From: an uncultured Campylobacter sp.
Lineage (GTDB): Bacteria; Campylobacterota; Campylobacteria; Campylobacterales; Campylobacteraceae
Reading direction: 5' to 3'
DNA: 41,873 nt
Assembly (NCBI RefSeq): GCF_938045625.1
Contig: NZ_CALIAV010000086.1
Coordinates: forward strand, 1-41,873
The translations under genes were made by a program, and so were the position numbers. Below, one piece after another: positions 8,089 to 16,543 of this stretch. Below the pieces are notes generated by a model that was not told where the DNA came from, searched no databases, and saw only the letters and a list, made by a program, of their open reading frames with translations. Every line of letters starts with the position of its first letter. Within the stretch, counting starts at the first letter, position 1.

Positions 8089-9427
8089 CTTTTTTTACCC
8101 AGCCTATCTTGCTGTCGTCTAGTAAAATTTTGACGTAGTCTCCGCGCTCGCCGAGGATCTCGATCTTTTCCTCCGCTTTTGAGGTATAAAATACGCTCGA
8201 GTTTTGCGTAGGCAAAATTTTTACGTTTATATTTTGCCTTAGCGTCGCGCCGCCAAACGGGTTATAGCTATAAAGGATATAAGCTCCAAGGCCGACCACG
8301 ACGACGAGGAATATCGCGTCACGCTTAAACAAAAACGTAATCAAAAATATACCAAAAAGCGCGTAAACTCCGATATTTTTGTAAATTTCAAATTTGCTTT
8401 GCTTTGGATTTAATCCGATTTGCGTGCTGATCTCGTCATCCTCGACGACGACCGGGAGCGAAAAGCTCACGAAATCTTTTTTAGCGAGGCTAAAGTAGTT
8501 AAAATCTATCGAGGTTTTTTCAGGCGAAAATATCGCGAAATAATATCCGCTTTGTGCGTCAAATTCGCCGCTCGTGGAGTCCACGCCTTGCTTGATGATA
8601 TCCTTATCCTCGATGAAAAAGTCCGCGATGTTGCCTTTTTGCGCGTTTACTTCGACGATCATGATGAGATTTTTATCGTCGAATTTATTGGTTTTATATT
8701 TTTTGACTTCGAGATTTTGAGCGACGACGTGATTGTATTTCTCGCCGCTTTTTAGCGCTACGATTTTAGGTAGCGAAAGCGTCAAATTTGCCGTCTGGAA
8801 AAACTCGCCGTTACGCTTTAAATTTACAGTGATTTTTGGACTTTTTACGGCCTCGGCGGAGGCCTCGGCGTAAATTTGAGCTTTATAAACCCCTTTGCCG
8901 TCGTTGTCCCAGCGTAAATTTGAGCTTAGCCATTTTAGATTTTCGGTTTCTGGCAAGATAGTTTGCAAATCAACCGCGATATTATCCTGGATATCGACCG
9001 AGAGCGTAAAGCTAAAAATTTGTCCGACGTAGACTTGCTTTGGCGCGTTTAGAGCCTTGATGATGATATCGTTTGGCTGCACGCGCTCGTAGAGCTGGCT
9101 GTCTTTTAAATTTAGCTCTGGCTCGTTGGTTGGCGCGATATTTTGCGGGATAGGTTGGCGTAGATGCGTGCCGCCTTGGTTGCTTACGGTTTGGCTTTGC
9201 GCTACGGGGGTTCTGTTTTGAGTAGCCGTACTTTGCGTCTGGCTTGGAGTTCTGTTTTGTGCGCTCGGCGCTCTGTTTTGTAAATTTGGCTTTTGTGTTG
9301 GCATTTGCGGAGCGGGCTTGATCACTTTTTGACTTTGCTCGTCGCCCATCATATCAAACACGCTAGGCTCAGTGGCCCCGCAAGCTAAAACAAATATAGT
9401 AAAAAAGGCTAAAAAGGGCTTTAGCAA
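8075..9427 (-). CDS. Membrane-anchored lipoprotein with C-terminal SH3 domain
   Basis: 450 residues, matching in position and layout the C. jejuni gene between purQ and plsC (Cj0515, from memory). A lipoprotein signal ends in VLAC (Cys16). Next is a Q/P/T-rich linker (about 40-105) with repeated QNRTP-type units, then a beta-rich region with BatD-like character (VYVGQIFSFTLSV). A hydrophobic stretch (about 355-390) holds one or two membrane segments, and a final bacterial SH3-like domain ends IGWVKKDDIF. SH3 domains of this kind often bind cell wall. The function is unknown. Its stop overlaps plsC by 14 bp and its start overlaps the end of purQ by 7 bp, so it belongs to this operon. Confidence 0.7.
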   Translation of the reverse strand: MLKPFLAFFTIFVLACGATEPSVFDMMGDEQSQKVIKPAPQMPTQKPNLQNRAPSAQNRTPSQTQSTATQNRTPVAQSQTVSNQGGTHLRQPIPQNIAPTNEPELNLKDSQLYERVQPNDIIIKALNAPKQVYVGQIFSFTLSVDIQDNIAVDLQTILPETENLKWLSSNLRWDNDGKGVYKAQIYAEASAEAVKSPKITVNLKRNGEFFQTANLTLSLPKIVALKSGEKYNHVVAQNLEVKKYKTNKFDDKNLIMIVEVNAQKGNIADFFIEDKDIIKQGVDSTSGEFDAQSGYYFAIFSPEKTSIDFNYFSLAKKDFVSFSLPVVVEDDEISTQIGLNPKQSKFEIYKNIGVYALFGIFLITFLFKRDAIFLVVVVGLGAYILYSYNPFGGATLRQNINVKILPTQNSSVFYTSKAEEKIEILGERGDYVKILLDDSKIGWVKKDDIF

Positions 9428-10086
9428 ACTAGCCCTTTTAGCATCTTTAGTCCATCATCCGTGCCTAAAAACTTCTCGCAGGCGCGCTCTGGGTGAGGCA
9501 TGAGGCCGAATATCTTTTTGTTCTTATCGCAAATTCCGGCTACCTCGTCGACCGAACCGTTTGGATTTAGTTCTGCGCCGTTTGCGTCGCAGTATTTTAG
9601 CAGCACCTGATCGTTGTCGTAGAGGTCTTTTAGAGTCGCTTCGTCGGCGTAAAAGTTACCCTCGCCGTGAGCGATCGGGATATTTACGATCTCGCCGACG
9701 CTCAAATTTGATAGAAATTTATTTGCGTTTGAGATCACTTTTAGGTGGTGATATTTTGAGATGAAGCTTAAATTTTCGTTTCGTCTCATCGCGCCTGCAA
9801 GCAGTTTTAGCTCGCACAGCATCTGAAAGCCGTTGCAAATACCAAGCACGTATCCACCTTTTTGGGCGTGTTTTACGACCGCGTTCATCGCGGGGCTAAA
9901 TTTAGCGATAGCTGCCGTGCGCAAGTAGTCGCCGTAGCTAAATCCGCCCGGAAGCACGATAAGATCGGCATTTATTTCGCTTTCTTTATGCCAGATTATC
10001 TGTGTCTGGCAACCCAAAAGCTCAAAGGCGTACTTTGTATCTTGCTCGCAGTTCGTGCCTGGAAACAAAACGATGGCGACTTTCAT
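9421..10086 (-). CDS. purQ: PurQ, glutaminase subunit of FGAM synthase
   Basis: Releases ammonia from glutamine for conversion of FGAR to FGAM, the fourth step of purine synthesis, in complex with PurS and PurL. A class I glutamine amidotransferase: the nucleophile is in GICNGFQ, and the His/Glu partners are in MPHPERA near the C terminus. The frame extends five codons upstream, but MKVAIVLFPGTNCEQD is the family start. The ATG at 10086 overlaps the purS stop as ATGA, giving coupled translation and equal subunit supply. purL is not in this window. Confidence 0.95.
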   Translation of the reverse strand: MKVAIVLFPGTNCEQDTKYAFELLGCQTQIIWHKESEINADLIVLPGGFSYGDYLRTAAIAKFSPAMNAVVKHAQKGGYVLGICNGFQMLCELKLLAGAMRRNENLSFISKYHHLKVISNANKFLSNLSVGEIVNIPIAHGEGNFYADEATLKDLYDNDQVLLKYCDANGAELNPNGSVDEVAGICDKNKKIFGLMPHPERACEKFLGTDDGLKMLKGLVC

Positions 10087-10343
10087 TTTGCGCTCTCGCA
10101 TTTATCGTTCAAATTTATCTCGTAGTCCTCTATGACGGTGTTTGCGAGTAGCTCTTCGCACATTTTGGTGAGCTCTTTGCGCGCTTCGTCTTTGCTTGCG
10201 GCGTTTATATCAAGTACGATTTGTTTACCTATTCGCACGCCGCTTACGTTATTAAATCCAAGCGAGCCGAGTGCGTGTTCGACAGCCTTTCCTTGCGGGT
10301 CTAAAACGCCGTTTTTTAGGGATACGTTGATGATAGCTTTCAT
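10083..10343 (-). CDS. purS: PurS subunit of FGAM synthase
   Basis: Small 86-residue structural subunit that joins PurQ to PurL in the three-part FGAM synthase found outside the enterobacteria. The sequence has the usual PurS features: an N-terminal strand with a conserved VLDPQGKAVEHALGSLGF segment and a C-terminal NTVIEDYEI. It lies between purC (one-base gap) and purQ (4-bp overlap) on the minus strand, the standard purCSQ arrangement. Confidence 0.95.
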   Translation of the reverse strand: MKAIINVSLKNGVLDPQGKAVEHALGSLGFNNVSGVRIGKQIVLDINAASKDEARKELTKMCEELLANTVIEDYEINLNDKCESAK

Positions 10344-10344
10344 T

Positions 10345-11061
10345 TTAAACCTTAGATAAAATTCTTTTTAAAACTTCTTCGTAGGCGACTTTTACGTTGC
10401 CAAGATCCTGGCGAAATCTATCTTTGTCGAGCTTTTCATTCGTAGTAGCGTCCCAAAAGCGGCAACTATCTGGGCTGATCTCGTCTGCTAGCACGATATT
10501 TCCGTCTTTATCGATGCCAAATTCCACTTTAAAATCAACCAGTTTCAAATTTCTATCTGCGAAAAATTTAAACAAGATAGCGTTTATCTCGCGCCCCATG
10601 TGTTTTAGCCTATCAAGGTCGTTTTCGCTCTTGACTAAGCCCATGATTAGGCAGTGCTCGTCGTTTACGATCGGATCGTGTAGGTCGTCGTTTTTGTAGT
10701 AAAACTCCACTAAAGGAAACGGCAAAACCGTACCTTCTTTTATAGCTAGGCGTTTTGTTAGCGAGCCGGTGGCGATATTTCTCACGACCACTTCAAGAGG
10801 GATGATTTCGCATTTTTTCACGAGCTGCTCGGTGTCGCTTAGGGTTTCGACCAGGTGAGTTGGGATGCCTTTTCCTTTTAAAAGATGAAAAAGCTGCGTC
10901 GAAATTTTATTATTCAGCGCGCCTTTGCCCGCTTCATTACCTCTTTTTTGCGCATCAAAGGCGGTTAGATCGTCTTTAAATTCCGCTATGAGCAGGTCCG
11001 CATTGTCCGTTGCGAACATCTTTTTTCCCTTGCCTTCGTAGATCAGCTCTTTTTTTTGCAT
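10345..11061 (-). CDS. purC: PurC, SAICAR synthetase
   Basis: Joins aspartate to CAIR using ATP to form SAICAR in purine synthesis. 238 residues, typical for the bacterial single-domain enzyme. Recognisable segments are the N-terminal YEGKGKKMF nucleotide loop, VVRNIATGSLTKRL, and the C-terminal DEISPDSCRFWD signature. It is the first purine gene of the purC-purS-purQ set and starts 11 bp after the end of ctpA, with an AAGGAG-type ribosome site just upstream of ATG. Confidence 0.96.
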   Translation of the reverse strand: MQKKELIYEGKGKKMFATDNADLLIAEFKDDLTAFDAQKRGNEAGKGALNNKISTQLFHLLKGKGIPTHLVETLSDTEQLVKKCEIIPLEVVVRNIATGSLTKRLAIKEGTVLPFPLVEFYYKNDDLHDPIVNDEHCLIMGLVKSENDLDRLKHMGREINAILFKFFADRNLKLVDFKVEFGIDKDGNIVLADEISPDSCRFWDATTNEKLDKDRFRQDLGNVKVAYEEVLKRILSKV

Positions 11062-11072
11062 TTTTGTACTCC

Positions 11073-12377
11073 TTATTTTAGCTGTAAAATTTTGATCGCG
11101 TCAATCGCCGATTTTAGTTGTATATCGTCGTTTACGTTAGCCTCGGTTATTATAGCTTTATTATCTGTGATTTTTGTAGTGTTTTTGTCGCTATTTGCGT
11201 CTATTTTACTCAGTTCGTTGGTTAGGTGTTTTTTTAGTTCACTCTCTTTTATAGAAAACGCATTCTCGTCCTGCTGCGGTACCTTGCCTGGAAATACGAC
11301 GATATCAGGCTCAACGCCCGTTGCTTGGATAGTGCGGCCGCTAGGCAGGTAGTAGCGAGCTATCGTTAGGCGGATAGCCTCTTTGTCATCGACTGGTAGG
11401 ATGATTTGTACGCTGCCTTTACCAAATGTCTTTTCACCGATAACGACGGCTCGTTTATGGTCTTGCAACGAACCGCTTACGATCTCACTCGCGCTCGCGC
11501 TTCCGCCATTAACTAGTACCACAAGCGGTAAATTTGTGATTTTATTTGCTCTCGCGGCTTTAAATTCGCTGTTTTCGCTCTCGTTTCTGCCTTTTTGAGA
11601 TACGATCACGCCGCTATCTATAAATAAATTCGTTAGCCCGACCGCTTGGTTTAAAAGTCCGCCCGGGTTATTTCGAAGGTCTAGTACGATACCTTCTGCT
11701 TTTGGATATTTTTTGATAAATTCCTCGGCCTTTTCGGTTACGTGCTTGTCAAAATTTGTCACGCGAAGATAGAGGATGTTGTCTTTTTCAATCATCTTTG
11801 CGTAAACAGACTCAACCGATATGATGTCGCGTACGAGCTTGACGTCAAACGGCTTTTGCTCGCCTTTTCTCACGATGGTTATCGTGATAGGCGTCTTTGG
11901 CTTACCGCGCATTTTATTTACAGCTTCATCTATAGTAGTGCCTAGAGTCGCGTTGCCGTCGATGCGCAGGATGATGTCGCCGCTTTTTATACCGGCTTTA
12001 TCAGCAGGCGTATTTTCGATAGGCGAGATGACCGTTAGTGCGCCGTCTTTCATACCGACGGTTATACCAAGGCCGCCAAATTCGCCGTTTGTCTGCACTT
12101 GCATATCTTTAAACGCCTTTTCGTTTAAAAATCCCGAATGCGCGTCAAGGTTGTTTAAAAGCCCCTCTATGGCCTTATCCACGATCTCTTTAAACTGCAA
12201 ATCATCAACATAATATTTTTCGATAGTAGAAATGGTTTTTGTAAGTTTTGAGAGCGATTGCAGTTTAGAATTTGATCCGTCCTCGGTGGCTTTAGCATTT
12301 AAATTTGCGCTAAAAACCGCTCCGAAAATCATCGCACCCGCAACGCTCGAAAACAAAAACGTCTTTTTTTTATTCAA
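11073..12377 (-). CDS. ctpA: CtpA-type S41 carboxy-terminal processing protease
   Basis: Periplasmic, membrane-tethered serine protease that trims or degrades envelope proteins. 434 residues: a hydrophobic signal/anchor (about 7-30), a PDZ domain (about 95-180, GGLGITVGMKDGALTVISPIENTPA), then the S41 core. The core has LRNNPGGLL, the catalytic serine in GGSASASEIV and the catalytic lysine in GEKTFGKGSVQ. The start is TTG at 12377, preceded by AGGAG about 9 bases upstream, and no better ATG is present. It heads the minus-strand run into purC. Divergent clpB shares the 177-bp spacer. Confidence 0.92.
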   Translation of the reverse strand: MNKKKTFLFSSVAGAMIFGAVFSANLNAKATEDGSNSKLQSLSKLTKTISTIEKYYVDDLQFKEIVDKAIEGLLNNLDAHSGFLNEKAFKDMQVQTNGEFGGLGITVGMKDGALTVISPIENTPADKAGIKSGDIILRIDGNATLGTTIDEAVNKMRGKPKTPITITIVRKGEQKPFDVKLVRDIISVESVYAKMIEKDNILYLRVTNFDKHVTEKAEEFIKKYPKAEGIVLDLRNNPGGLLNQAVGLTNLFIDSGVIVSQKGRNESENSEFKAARANKITNLPLVVLVNGGSASASEIVSGSLQDHKRAVVIGEKTFGKGSVQIILPVDDKEAIRLTIARYYLPSGRTIQATGVEPDIVVFPGKVPQQDENAFSIKESELKKHLTNELSKIDANSDKNTTKITDNKAIITEANVNDDIQLKSAIDAIKILQLK

Positions 12378-12445
12378 AGTTAATCTCCTGCCTTTTGAGT
12401 GGGGGTATTTTAGTTAAATTTGCCTAAAAATAGGATAAAAGAATT

Positions 12446-12464
12446 AATAAAATTTAATTTTATT
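12446..12464. repeat. 19-bp AT palindrome in the ctpA-clpB spacer
   Basis: AATAAAATT-T-AATTTTATT is a perfect 9-1-9 palindrome midway between divergent ctpA and clpB. It may be a regulator site, a curved AT element, or simply AT-rich spacer. No known operator is matched. Confidence 0.35.
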
Positions 12465-12497
12465 TTGTAAGTATTTATATTAAATAACTTAGATAAC

Positions 12498-12526
12498 TTG
12501 ACAATAATCGACTAAAGTTATATAAT
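12498..12526 (+). promoter_or_regulatory. clpB promoter, perfect sigma-70 consensus
   Basis: TTGACA (12498-12503) and TATAAT (12521-12526) are separated by exactly 17 nt. The ATG lies about 29 nt beyond the -10. A heptamer, ATAACTT, occurs at 12484-12490 and 12493-12499, and inverted (AAGTTAT) at 12515-12521, so repeats straddle both promoter boxes and form a plausible operator. Confidence 0.8.
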
Positions 12527-12554
12527 ACGGTCAATATAAACTAAAGGAGAAAAA

Positions 12555-15128
12555 ATGGCGAATTTAGGCGAAAATTTAACCGCACAAATGCAAGAGCTGG
12601 TAGAAAAGGGCGTCGCGCTAGCGATACACGCGAAAAATCCGCAAACCTTTCCGCTTCATTTGCTTTGGGCGCTAGTCGCAGATAGCGGCTCGCTACTAAA
12701 CCAAGTCTTTAATAAAATGAACGTGAGCAAAGACGCGGTGGAGCTTGAAGTAAAAAGCAAAGCTGCACAGCTACCCACAAGCTCAAACGTCAGCAAAGAA
12801 AACGTGCAAATTTCAAAAGAGCTCATAAACTCGCTTGAAAGCGCAAAAGCCCTGATGGTGAGCCTGGGGGACAGCTATATCGCGGTGGATACGTGGATTA
12901 TCTCGGCGCTTGAGTTGCCTGAGATCAAACAAATTTTAGGCAAATTTACAGATGTTTTAGAAATCCGCAAAAATTTAGAAAGCATAAGAGCAGGGCGCAA
13001 GATAGATAGTCAAACAGGCGACGAGACGCTAGACAGCTTGGAGAAGTACGGCATCGATCTCACCGCAAAGGCGCTAAATAAGGAGCTAGACCCAGTCATC
13101 GGGCGCGACGAAGAGATCACGCGCATGATGCAAATTTTAATAAGAAAAAGCAAAAATAATCCTATTTTATTAGGCGAGCCTGGCGTGGGTAAAACAGCTA
13201 TCGTCGAGGGTCTCGCGCAAAAAATCGTGGCAAAAGACGTGCCTACAAGCCTGGCAAACAAGCGAGTGATCGCACTTGATATGAGCGCGCTGATCGCGGG
13301 CGCGAAATACCGCGGCGAGTTTGAGGACAGGTTAAAAGCCGTCATAAACGAGGTAAAAAGCGCGGGAAATATCATTCTTTTTATCGACGAGATCCACACT
13401 ATCGTGGGTGCTGGAGCCAGCGAAGGCAGCATGGACGCGGCAAACATCCTAAAACCCGCGCTTGCTAGAGGCGAGTTGCATGCCGTGGGCGCAACGACGC
13501 TAAAAGAGTACCGCAAGTATTTCGAAAAGGACGCCGCGCTGCAACGCCGCTTTCAGCCAATCGACGTAAAAGAGCCTAGCGTAAACGAAGCGCTTCAAAT
13601 TTTACGCGGTATAAAAGAGCGCCTCGAGGTGCACCACGGCGTGACGATCACCGATAGCGCGCTAGTTGCGGCGGCAAAGCTAAGCGACCGCTACATCTCA
13701 AACCGCTTTTTGCCCGATAAAGCCATCGATCTCATCGACGAGGCTGCAGCCGAGCTAAAAATGCAAATAGAAAGCGAGCCGTACGAGCTAGCCCGCATCA
13801 AGCGCGAGATCGTGACGCTGCAAGTCGAAAAAGAGGCGCTAAAAATGGAAGACGAGGCCAAAAACGCGGCTCGCCTAACCGAGATAGAAAAGCAAATCGC
13901 CGACCTAAACGAGCAAAAGCACGCCCTTGACGGCAAATTTGAAAATGAAAAGGCGGTTTTTGGCGGCATCTCAAAAGCAAAAAAAGAGATCGATAGTCTA
14001 AAAAGCGAGGCCGAGATAGCGCGTAGAAACGGCGATCTGCAGCGCGCGGCCGAGATAGAATACGGCAAAATTTTAGAAGCGGCCAACCGCCAAAAAGAGC
14101 TCGAAAAAAAATGGGACGAGATGAAAAAGGGCGGCGTGCTACTAAAAAATCAGGTCGATGAGGAGTTGGTGGCTGAAATTTTAAGCAAATGGACGGGAAT
14201 TTCAGTAAGCAAAATGCTAACTAGCGAAAAACAAAAATACCTAATGATCGAGGAGCATTTGCGAGAAAGCGTCGTCGGTCAGGATGCCGCACTACACGCT
14301 CTAGCAAGAGCAATCAAGCGAAACAAAGCCGGCCTAAACGAGGGCGCGCGTCCGATCGGATCGTTTTTATTTTTGGGGCCTACGGGCGTTGGTAAAACGC
14401 AGTCGGCAAAGGCTTTGGCTAAATTTTTATTTGACGACGAGCGCGCGCTCATACGCTTTGATATGAGCGAATACATGGAAAAGCACAGCGTCTCTCGCCT
14501 GCTCGGAGCGCCTCCTGGATACGTGGGCTACGATGAAGGCGGACAGCTGACCGAAGCCGTGCGCAGACGTCCGTATAGTGTTATACTTTTTGACGAGATC
14601 GAAAAGGCTCACAAGGACGTGTTTAACGTGCTTCTAGGCATCCTAGACGACGGAAGGGCGACTGATAATAAGGGCGTGACGGTCGATTTTAAAAACACGA
14701 TCATCATCCTCACGTCAAATATCGCGTCAAATTTTATCATGGATTTGCAAGGCTCGGAGCGCGAGCAAGCGGTCAAAAACGAGCTTAAAAACTACTTTAA
14801 ACCCGAGTTTTTAAACCGCCTTGACGATATGATAATCTTTAATCCGCTCGATGAAGACGGGCTAATAAAAATCGTAGATATAATGTTTAAAGAGCTTGAA
14901 AAAACACTGCAAAATCGCGGTATAAAAGCAAGCCTAAGCGAAGAGGCTAAGAAATTTATCGCGGGTGCGGGCTTTGACATCGTTTACGGTGCTAGGCCGC
15001 TTCGCCGAGCGCTCTATGAGCTGGTCGAAGATCCGATAGCCGATATGATCCTACGCGACGAGCTTGAAAGCGGCGACGAGATCGTAGTCGGCAGCGATAA
15101 AGAAAAAATAACGATCTCTAAAATTTAA
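12555..15128 (+). CDS. clpB: ClpB disaggregase (AAA+ Hsp100 chaperone)
   Basis: Cytosolic hexameric ATPase that, with DnaK, pulls polypeptides out of aggregates. 857 residues, the usual length. In order: the Clp N domain (1-145); the first AAA+ module with Walker A GEPGVGKT near 206 and Walker B ILFIDEIHT; the long coiled-coil middle domain (about 400-525) that marks ClpB rather than ClpA/C; and the second AAA+ module with GPTGVGKT near 607 and VILFDEIEKAH. AAAGGAGAAAAA precedes the ATG. It has its own strong promoter and a terminator directly downstream. Confidence 0.97.
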   Translation: MANLGENLTAQMQELVEKGVALAIHAKNPQTFPLHLLWALVADSGSLLNQVFNKMNVSKDAVELEVKSKAAQLPTSSNVSKENVQISKELINSLESAKALMVSLGDSYIAVDTWIISALELPEIKQILGKFTDVLEIRKNLESIRAGRKIDSQTGDETLDSLEKYGIDLTAKALNKELDPVIGRDEEITRMMQILIRKSKNNPILLGEPGVGKTAIVEGLAQKIVAKDVPTSLANKRVIALDMSALIAGAKYRGEFEDRLKAVINEVKSAGNIILFIDEIHTIVGAGASEGSMDAANILKPALARGELHAVGATTLKEYRKYFEKDAALQRRFQPIDVKEPSVNEALQILRGIKERLEVHHGVTITDSALVAAAKLSDRYISNRFLPDKAIDLIDEAAAELKMQIESEPYELARIKREIVTLQVEKEALKMEDEAKNAARLTEIEKQIADLNEQKHALDGKFENEKAVFGGISKAKKEIDSLKSEAEIARRNGDLQRAAEIEYGKILEAANRQKELEKKWDEMKKGGVLLKNQVDEELVAEILSKWTGISVSKMLTSEKQKYLMIEEHLRESVVGQDAALHALARAIKRNKAGLNEGARPIGSFLFLGPTGVGKTQSAKALAKFLFDDERALIRFDMSEYMEKHSVSRLLGAPPGYVGYDEGGQLTEAVRRRPYSVILFDEIEKAHKDVFNVLLGILDDGRATDNKGVTVDFKNTIIILTSNIASNFIMDLQGSEREQAVKNELKNYFKPEFLNRLDDMIIFNPLDEDGLIKIVDIMFKELEKTLQNRGIKASLSEEAKKFIAGAGFDIVYGARPLRRALYELVEDPIADMILRDELESGDEIVVGSDKEKITISKI

Positions 15129-15138
15129 CCCAAATTTG

Positions 15139-15166
15139 CGGTCGCGTTTTTAGCGCGGCCGTTTTT
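15139..15166 (+). terminator. clpB rho-independent terminator
   Basis: CGGTCGCG (15139-15146) pairs with CGCGGCCG (15154-15161), with one G-T wobble around a 7-nt loop. A run of five T (15162-15166) follows. It starts ten bases after the clpB stop. Confidence 0.75.
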
Positions 15167-15311
15167 CGTCTCTCGTCAAATTTCTTAAATTTAACTGTGC
15201 GATCATCTCAACTCGCAAGCGGCGAGTAAATTTAGATAAATCTCAAATTTACCAAGCCTTTACCTTGCTAACCAGCAAATCAAATTTGCCAAAACCGCTC
15301 AAATTTAGCGC

Positions 15312-16376
15312 CTACTCTCCGCTTAGCTCCTCGGCTACCTGCGCAGCAAGCTTTAGCTTTTCGCTATCAAAATGCGTATAAATTCGCGAGGTGTTTAAGC
15401 TCGCATGCCCGAGCGCTTCCTGCACTAAAACGAGATCCTTTTGCTTTTTATAAAGCATCGTGGCAAAGGTATGACGCAGCATGTGAGCGCCGTTTTTTTC
15501 CTTACGGATGCCCGCTTTAAAGAGGATCTGCTCGACGATGCGGCTCACGTAGGCCTGCGTTAGGCGCGTGCCTTTTTTATTGATAAAAAGATAGCCTTCT
15601 TTATTTATATAGTTTATCGCGATCGCGTCCAGATGGGCTTCGATAAGGCGGCGCTTTATCATGACGACGCGGTATTTGTTTCCTTTGCCGTGGATTCTTA
15701 TGACGTAGAGCTCGCCGTCCTCGGCTATATCTTTGCGCTTTAGATTTAGCGCCTCGCTCACGCGGATGCCGGTGAAAATGATAATTTTGATGATGAGCTT
15801 GTTGCGATTGGCGTTGCTTTTAAACTCCGCGTTTTCGATCGCTTCCAAAAATCTCTTGACCTCATCCTCGCTCATAAATTCAGGCAGTTTTTGCCCGCGC
15901 GCTCCGCCCACGCCGCCCCAGTTTTTTAGCCCGATGTCAAAGACGTGCGCCTTGCCGTCCTCTTCGTTTTGCTTATCCAAAAATGCGAAAAAATTTATCA
16001 CGCTTATGCGGTAGTTTTTCTTACTCGCGTCGCTTAGCCCGCCCGTGACGCTAGCTAGCACCTCGCTTAGCAGCTCTTCGTCGATCTGCTTTAGGCTCTC
16101 TAGCTCGTAAAATTTGAGCGTCTCGAATATCTTTTTAAGCGGATTAAAATATGTATTTATACCCGTTAGTCCTGCGTTTCTAGCCGATTTTACGAGGCCG
16201 TCGAGCTGGTCGATATTTTTTATCTCACGGCTAAGGGCGAAATTTACGCTTGCTAGCGCCTTTGGGTCGCGAAGCTCTTTGTTTGAGAGCGAGCTAAGCT
16301 TAAATTTGACGTATCTAGTCAGCCAAAACATAAACGAGTTTTCAAAACTATCTTTGCAATCAAGCGCGTATTTCAA
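15312..16376 (-). CDS. xerH: XerH, tyrosine recombinase for chromosome dimer resolution
   Basis: 354-residue site-specific recombinase. Epsilonproteobacteria use one enzyme, XerH, at a difH site in place of XerC/XerD. An N-terminal core-binding domain is followed by the catalytic domain with TGIRVSEALNL (catalytic Arg), HMLRHTFATMLY (His-x-x-Arg), LGHASLNTSRIYTH (His and the Tyr nucleophile). The start is TTG at 16376, with AAGGA 7-8 bases upstream. A later internal ATG would cut into the N-terminal domain. It is divergent from ttrB. An integron or phage integrase is unlikely, as no mobile context is seen. Confidence 0.88.
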   Translation of the reverse strand: MKYALDCKDSFENSFMFWLTRYVKFKLSSLSNKELRDPKALASVNFALSREIKNIDQLDGLVKSARNAGLTGINTYFNPLKKIFETLKFYELESLKQIDEELLSEVLASVTGGLSDASKKNYRISVINFFAFLDKQNEEDGKAHVFDIGLKNWGGVGGARGQKLPEFMSEDEVKRFLEAIENAEFKSNANRNKLIIKIIIFTGIRVSEALNLKRKDIAEDGELYVIRIHGKGNKYRVVMIKRRLIEAHLDAIAINYINKEGYLFINKKGTRLTQAYVSRIVEQILFKAGIRKEKNGAHMLRHTFATMLYKKQKDLVLVQEALGHASLNTSRIYTHFDSEKLKLAAQVAEELSGE

Positions 16377-16483
16377 GATATTTTCCTTAAATTTATAAAA
16401 ATTTGAAAAGCATTATAACCAAACGCTTCTAAAAAATAAATTTTTGGGTAATCTGAAAAATACTTTTAATCAAAATATTAATA

Positions 16484-16509
16484 TTATCATTTAAGTTAAG
16501 TTATGATAA
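16484..16509. promoter_or_regulatory. Inverted repeat in the xerH-ttrB spacer
   Basis: TTATCAT (16484-16490) and ATGATAA (16503-16509) are perfect 7-bp arms around a 12-nt centre that itself holds TTAAGTTAAG. It lies about 35 bases before ttrB. It could be an operator for the respiratory operon. A difH site is less likely from spacing, but the location next to xerH makes it worth comparing. Confidence 0.3.
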
Positions 16510-16543
16510 AGTTACGAAACCATTTTGATTCAAAGGAGAAAAA

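Noticed and set aside
13010..14086. Long antisense frames opposite clpB (168 and 131 codons)
   Set aside because: Typical shadows of a GC-richer coding strand. Ser/Ala/Phe-rich, no ribosome site, and the plus-strand ClpB is certain.
15167..15311. CRISPR-like repetition of CAAATTT words after clpB
   Set aside because: Copies are irregularly spaced, in both orientations, and too short for CRISPR repeats. Same dispersed word as elsewhere.
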